Assembly: GCF_047228825.1 (NCBI RefSeq) | Contig: NZ_JBFEGN010000001.1 | Location: 186,001-250,000 of the forward strand | DNA: 64,000 bases | Reading direction: 5' to 3' | Source of the DNA: Siminovitchia sp047228825 | GTDB lineage: Bacteria > Bacillota > Bacilli > Bacillales > Bacillaceae_C | In this document: one piece after another, positions 60,359-64,000 of the stretch | Numbering within the stretch: position 1 is the first letter of the stretch | Layout of the letters: the number at the start of each line of letters is the position of its first letter | Notes under the pieces: model-generated | Databases searched by the model: none | Seen by the model: only the letters and a program-made list of their open reading frames with translations | What the model was told of the DNA's origin: nothing | Translations under genes and position numbers: made by a program

Positions 60359-61267
60359 TCAATCCGTTCTCCCTTGCACGATTTCAACCTCTGTATGCAT
60401 GCGAATTCCAGATCGTTCAAAAATGGTTTGTTTAATGTGGTCAATTAACCGGATTACGTCTTTGGCGTTGGCCGTTCCTGTATTGATAATAAAGTTTCCG
60501 TGAAGTTCGGATATTTGGGCTCCTCCAATCTGGAAACCTTTTAAATTTGCATCCTGTATCAATTTACCGGCATGATTGGGCAAAGGATTGCGAAATACGC
60601 TCCCGCAGCACGGTTTTACGGGTTGTGTTTCCCGGCGATAATTTTTATGTTTTTTCATTTCCGCAGCGATGGATTCCCGATCACCCTCACGCAGCTCAAA
60701 AATGGCTTCAAGCACGATGCCCGGCCGTTTTTTCTGTAAAACGGAGGTCCTGTATGAATATTCCATTTCTTTATTGGAAAGCCACTCTACTGTTCCGTCC
60801 GGAAAAAGGATCCGCGCCTTTTGCAAAATGTTTGAAACATCGGAGCCATGCGCTCCTGCATTCATATAGACCGCTCCCCCGACGGAGCCGGGGATTCCGC
60901 CGGCAAATTCAAGCCCGCTCAAACCTCTTCTGGCCATGGCGTTGGCCAAAACGATAAATGAATAGCCGGCACCGGCTCTTACTTCTGTGCCATTTACCTC
61001 AAGATGGTCCAGCCCTTTTCCAAGCTTGATGACCACCCCTTCTATTCCCCCGTCGGATACGAGCAGATTTGACCCGCGGCCTATGACCCGCCATGGCATT
61101 TTATGTTTTGTGACGATTTCCATCGTCTTGAGCAAATGATCGATTGAATCCGGTTCAACAAATATATCTGCAGGCCCGCCCACTTTAATCGTCGTATGAT
61201 TGGCGAGCGGCTCATTTTCCTTTATCTTGCCAACTTTACTGGCATGAAGTTCTTCCAGTACATTCAT
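60359..61267 (-). CDS. murB: UDP-N-acetylenolpyruvoylglucosamine reductase
   Basis: Reduces UDP-GlcNAc-enolpyruvate to UDP-MurNAc with NADPH and FAD. The 302-residue type-II enzyme has the FAD-binding pattern NHTTIKVGGPADIFVEP (about residues 23-39), GRGSNLLVSDGGI (about 63-75), EFAGGIPGSVGGAVYMNAGA (about 119-138) and the catalytic-serine block CCGSVFRNP (about 221-229), with HGNFIINTG near the end. It lies 21 bp after murG and is followed by divIB. Confidence 0.96.
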   Translation of the reverse strand: MNVLEELHASKVGKIKENEPLANHTTIKVGGPADIFVEPDSIDHLLKTMEIVTKHKMPWRVIGRGSNLLVSDGGIEGVVIKLGKGLDHLEVNGTEVRAGAGYSFIVLANAMARRGLSGLEFAGGIPGSVGGAVYMNAGAHGSDVSNILQKARILFPDGTVEWLSNKEMEYSYRTSVLQKKRPGIVLEAIFELREGDRESIAAEMKKHKNYRRETQPVKPCCGSVFRNPLPNHAGKLIQDANLKGFQIGGAQISELHGNFIINTGTANAKDVIRLIDHIKQTIFERSGIRMHTEVEIVQGRTD

Positions 61268-61288
61268 TGCATAAAACCCCCTTACAAG

Positions 61289-62389
61289 TTAACGGCAATT
61301 ATTTACAACACTTAAAAGCACATCATATAAACGCTTGGACGCATCCGGCATTCCAAGGTTTTTTGATGCTTCAGACATGGAATTTAATTTGTCCTTATCG
61401 AGTAAAATTTCGTCTATCGCGGCAACGAGCCTTTGGCTTGTTAATTCTTTTTCAGGAATCATAATCGCCGCTCCGGCTGCCGTTAAAACCGATGCATTTT
61501 TTTCCTGATGATTATTCGTGACATATGGGCTCGGGATTAATATGGAAGGAAGGCCGAGTGCGGTAATTTCGGCAAGGGACGTGGCCCCTGCCCTGCCGAC
61601 GACAACCTCTATATCAGCCAGCACCTCTTCCATATTATGAATAAACGGGACAATCGCCACATTGGGAGAGGATCCGATGAGAGAGACTTCTTCCTCAACA
61701 TCACGATAATGAGCTTCACCGGTTATATACAGGATTTGGTAAGGTTTATTGGCAAACTGCCCCAATGATTTGATCACCGCTTCATTAATGGGTCTTGCCC
61801 CTCTGCTTCCTCCAAATATCAATGCTGTCGGTGCATTTTCCTTTAAACCAAACTGATCCAATCTCCCTTTTCCTTTTTTCCCAATGACTTCGGAAGCCCG
61901 GGGATTCCCTGTGAGGATGACTTTTTCTCCCGGAAAAAACTCCTTTGAAGACTCGAAACAGATGGCAACCCGTTGGACATAGCGGCTCAAAAACTTGTTT
62001 GTTAATCCCGGAACACTATTTTGTTCGTGAATGACAGCGGGGATTTTTAATTTTGCCGCTGCAAACACGACCGGGGCGGAAACATAGCCTCCCGTCCCAA
62101 TGACAACATCCGGCTGAAATTGTTTCAGCTTTTTTTTACATTCCCTTACCCCTTTAAAAAAGCGCAGGACTGTTTTTATATTTTCGAGCGAGAGTGAACG
62201 CTTAAATCCGGTAATATGTATTTTTTCAAACGGAATGTTTTCTCTTTGTACAATATTGGCCTCCAGCCCTTTTTCCGTTCCGATATATAAAAATTTCGTA
62301 TCGGGATGCTTTTCTTTGATCGTTCGGATCAGGGCCAGTGCCGGATATACATGGCCTCCGGTGCCCCCTCCGCTGACAACAATTTTCAT
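61289..62389 (-). CDS. murG: UDP-GlcNAc:undecaprenyl-PP-MurNAc-pentapeptide transferase MurG
   Basis: Membrane-associated glycosyltransferase that makes lipid II from lipid I. The 366-residue GT-B enzyme begins MKIVVSGGGTGGHVYPALAL, the first glycine-rich loop. It has IGTGGYVSAPVVFAA (about residues 95-109) and HEQNSVPG (about 125-132), and the donor site LIFGGSRGARPINE (about 188-201) and GRAGATSLAEI (about 260-270). A promoter and the spoVE terminator lie directly upstream. Confidence 0.97.
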   Translation of the reverse strand: MKIVVSGGGTGGHVYPALALIRTIKEKHPDTKFLYIGTEKGLEANIVQRENIPFEKIHITGFKRSLSLENIKTVLRFFKGVRECKKKLKQFQPDVVIGTGGYVSAPVVFAAAKLKIPAVIHEQNSVPGLTNKFLSRYVQRVAICFESSKEFFPGEKVILTGNPRASEVIGKKGKGRLDQFGLKENAPTALIFGGSRGARPINEAVIKSLGQFANKPYQILYITGEAHYRDVEEEVSLIGSSPNVAIVPFIHNMEEVLADIEVVVGRAGATSLAEITALGLPSILIPSPYVTNNHQEKNASVLTAAGAAIMIPEKELTSQRLVAAIDEILLDKDKLNSMSEASKNLGMPDASKRLYDVLLSVVNNCR

Positions 62390-62449
62390 CGTGTCACCTC
62401 AAGTCAGTGTGTTCATCATATTCATTAAACTCTTTCATAATCTTATTTT

Positions 62450-62477
62450 ACTATATTTTATAAGAGAAAAATGTAAA
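62450..62477 (-). promoter_or_regulatory. Possible sigma-A promoter of murG-murB-divIB
   Basis: On the minus strand TTTACA (62472-62477) and TATAGT (62450-62455) are separated by 16 bp in an AT-rich stretch about 60 bp upstream of murG. Because a terminator follows spoVE, an own promoter for murG is expected here. Confidence 0.55.
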
Positions 62478-62535
62478 ACATAAAGATTGTTGCCTAAATG
62501 TAAAAAGAAGAAACATTTGGAGAACAGATTTAACA

Positions 62536-62565
62536 AAAAAAGAAACCCGCGATTTGGAGTTTCTC
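62536..62565 (-). terminator. Intrinsic terminator after spoVE
   Basis: On the minus strand GAAACTC-CAAATC-GCGGGTTTC (one mismatch) is followed by TTTTTTTG. It lies right after the spoVE stop and separates it from murG. Confidence 0.65.
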
Positions 62566-63666
62566 TCAAATACGTGCATACCGGCTAATATTGAGCAATA
62601 CGCCAACAGCCATCAGCATGATTGTGAGTGAAGATCCGCCGTAACTCAGAAAAGGCAAGGTGATGCCCGTTACCGGCATCAACCCCGTGACAACGCCAAT
62701 GTTGATCATGACCTGGATGGCAATCATGGAGATGATGCCCACGGCAAGAAAACTGCCGTACAAGTCCGGTGCGCCAAGGGCAATTTTAATTCCCCGCCAT
62801 AGTAACAGGGCGAATAACAAGATGACAAAGCTTCCGCCGATAAAGCCAAGCTCCTCCGACAAAACGGCAAAAATGAAATCCGTTTGCGGCTCCGGCAAGT
62901 AAAAAAATTTTTGCCTGCTTTGTCCAAGGCCCAATCCGAACAATCCGCCCGGACCGATTGCATACAGCGACTGGATAATTTGAAACCCGCTGTTCAGGGG
63001 ATCCTGCCACGGATCCAGGAATGAAGTAATTCTTGCCATTCTGTAAGGGGCGGACATGATTAAGGCGACAAAGCCGGCAAGCCCCATCAAACCGAGAAAA
63101 ACAAAATGGGAAATTCTTGCACCCGCGATGAATAACATCACAACGCACGTTCCCGCCATGACTGTTCCCGTTCCGAGGTCAGGCTGGAGCATAATGAGCC
63201 CAAATGCAAAGAAGACAAGCGCCAGGGAGGGCAAAAGGCCTTTTTTGACCGTTGTAATATGCCTTTGATTTTCCGAAAGAAATTTGGCCAAAAAGGAGAT
63301 GAGGGCAATCTTGATAAATTCGGACGGCTGGATGGAAAAAGCCCCGACCCCAATCCAGCTTCGGGACCCGTTTCTCTCCATGCCGACTCCCGGAATCAAA
63401 ACGACCAGCAGCAAGAGAAAACAGATGAGCAATATGGGCTTGGCCCATTTTCTCCATGACCAATAATCAATATTCATCATGAGGAACATGGCCGCAAAAC
63501 CAAGTCCGGCAAATAGCAGCTGCCTTTTGGCAAAGAAAAAAGAATCGTTGAATTTATAATTTGCCCAAACCGCGCTGGCACTGTACACCATGATTAAACC
63601 CAAAGCCAGCAATGTAAAGGTAACAATCATTAAAATAAAATCAGGAGTGGATTTCTTAAAAGGCAA
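62566..63666 (-). CDS. spoVE: SEDS-family stage V sporulation protein E (SpoVE)
   Basis: Polytopic peptidoglycan polymerase of the SEDS (FtsW/RodA) family, needed for the spore cortex. The 366-residue protein has about ten membrane segments. The SEDS landmarks are GSRSWIGVGAFSIQPSEF (about residues 99-116), PDLGTGTVMAGT (about 154-165), GLGQSRQKFFYLPEPQTDF (about 239-257) and PFLSYGGSSL (about 338-347). Its close match to SpoVE and its position between murD and murG favour SpoVE over vegetative FtsW. The start is TTG at 63666, 7 bases after AGAGGTG. A GCATACT element about 50 bp upstream could belong to a sigma-E promoter, unproven. Confidence 0.93.
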   Translation of the reverse strand: MPFKKSTPDFILMIVTFTLLALGLIMVYSASAVWANYKFNDSFFFAKRQLLFAGLGFAAMFLMMNIDYWSWRKWAKPILLICFLLLLVVLIPGVGMERNGSRSWIGVGAFSIQPSEFIKIALISFLAKFLSENQRHITTVKKGLLPSLALVFFAFGLIMLQPDLGTGTVMAGTCVVMLFIAGARISHFVFLGLMGLAGFVALIMSAPYRMARITSFLDPWQDPLNSGFQIIQSLYAIGPGGLFGLGLGQSRQKFFYLPEPQTDFIFAVLSEELGFIGGSFVILLFALLLWRGIKIALGAPDLYGSFLAVGIISMIAIQVMINIGVVTGLMPVTGITLPFLSYGGSSLTIMLMAVGVLLNISRYARI

Positions 63667-63737
63667 CGGACAGCACCTCTGTCTCCTTTTTATTGAGCCT
63701 GCTCCTTCATTACGGGAGTATGCGCTGCAAGTACCCG

Positions 63738-64000
63738 TTATAGGCTCTCTTTCAGTTTATGCACGGCCTCTGCGAAAATATGACCACGAACCTCAAATGT
63801 CTTATATTGATCCCAGCTCGCACAGGCGGGCGACAATAAGACAACATCTCCCGGTTCGGACATGTTGTATGAAACCGGAACAGCTTCCTCCACATTATCG
63901 ACATGATGGATGGATCGTATTCCCGCTTCTTTTCCCGCTTGGGCCAATTTGTCCGCTGTTTGTCCAAAAACAATTAAAGCCTTCACTCCCCTCAAATAAG
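63738..64000 (-). CDS. murD: UDP-N-acetylmuramoylalanine-D-glutamate ligase, C-terminal part (cut by window edge)
   Basis: MurD adds D-glutamate to UDP-MurNAc-L-Ala in the cytoplasm. Only the last 86 or so residues are present, reading YLRGVKALIVFGQTADKL and later VVLLSPACASWDQYKTFEVR, the conserved C-terminal ligase domain block. The gene continues past position 64000. It is the first of the murD-spoVE-murG-murB-divIB series, as in B. subtilis. Nothing unusual is seen in this part. Confidence 0.93.
   Translation of the reverse strand, partial: YLRGVKALIVFGQTADKLAQAGKEAGIRSIHHVDNVEEAVPVSYNMSEPGDVVLLSPACASWDQYKTFEVRGHIFAEAVHKLKESL

Noticed and set aside
1..64000. CRISPR arrays, tRNA or rRNA genes, prophage, toxin-antitoxin or defence genes
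   Set aside because: No regularly spaced repeats, no tRNA-like clover sequences and no such proteins were seen; all sizeable frames are core genes or their shadows.

Overview
The window is a stretch of conserved core chromosome from an endospore-forming Bacillaceae bacterium. The evidence is the gene order, which follows Bacillus subtilis from the rplS region to the murD region, together with sporulation genes (spoIIGA-sigE, sigG, spoVE, spoVM), PyrR attenuators, an L19 leader, an ileS T-box and a FapR operator. Base composition is intermediate, and the closest genus cannot be fixed from sequence reading alone; a Geobacillus, Caldibacillus or related Bacillus is my inference. Nearly everything is on the minus strand; only rpmB and rqcH are on plus. 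I see no tRNA, rRNA, CRISPR array, prophage or defence island.

Reading along the minus strand (high to low coordinates): 64.0-59.5 kb is the cell-wall and division cluster murD (partial), spoVE, murG, murB, divIB. A 530 bp gap with a strong sigma-H-type promoter follows, then ftsA-ftsZ. At 56.4-53.2 kb lie spoIIGA-sigE, sigG and ylmC, each sporulation unit with a recognisable promoter. At 53.2-50.3 kb is ylmE-sepF-ylmG-ylmH-divIVA. At 50.3-47.1 kb is ileS under a T-box, then lspA and rluD. At 45.7-37.0 kb is the pyrimidine operon pyrR, pyrB, pyrC, carA (pyrAA), carB (pyrAB), pyrF, pyrE, with PyrR attenuators before pyrR and before pyrB. The plus-strand rqcH lies next, divergent from the calcium ATPase gene yloB. 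Then come yicC, remA, gmk, rpoZ, coaBC, priA, fmt, rsmB, the prpC-prkC signalling pair, rsgA, rpe, thiN and spoVM, with rpmB convergent to spoVM. The stretch 18.5-10.6 kb carries yloU-fakA, recG, and the fatty-acid operon fapR-plsX-fabD-fabG-acpP under a FapR box. The last part is rnc-smc-ftsY-ylxM-ffh, rpsP-khpA-ylqD-rimM-trmD, rplS with its leader, and the start of lepB.

The most notable observation is in carA. The glutaminase nucleophile cysteine is a glycine (residue 246) and the catalytic histidine is a glutamate (residue 331), while the reading frame and the rest of the protein are intact. The operon-encoded carbamoyl-phosphate synthetase is therefore predicted to be unable to use glutamine. 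The same operon also lacks pyrP and pyrK-pyrD. Further departures from the B. subtilis order are the absence of def, rlmN, sdaAB-sdaAA, ylxW-ylxX-sbp, ylmD and the cys genes at their usual positions. Two copies of a short double-hairpin intergenic repeat (near 0.27-0.52 kb and 10.87-10.98 kb) resemble non-autonomous palindrome-ended elements. Many starts are TTG or GTG, judged from the position of the ribosome binding sites.
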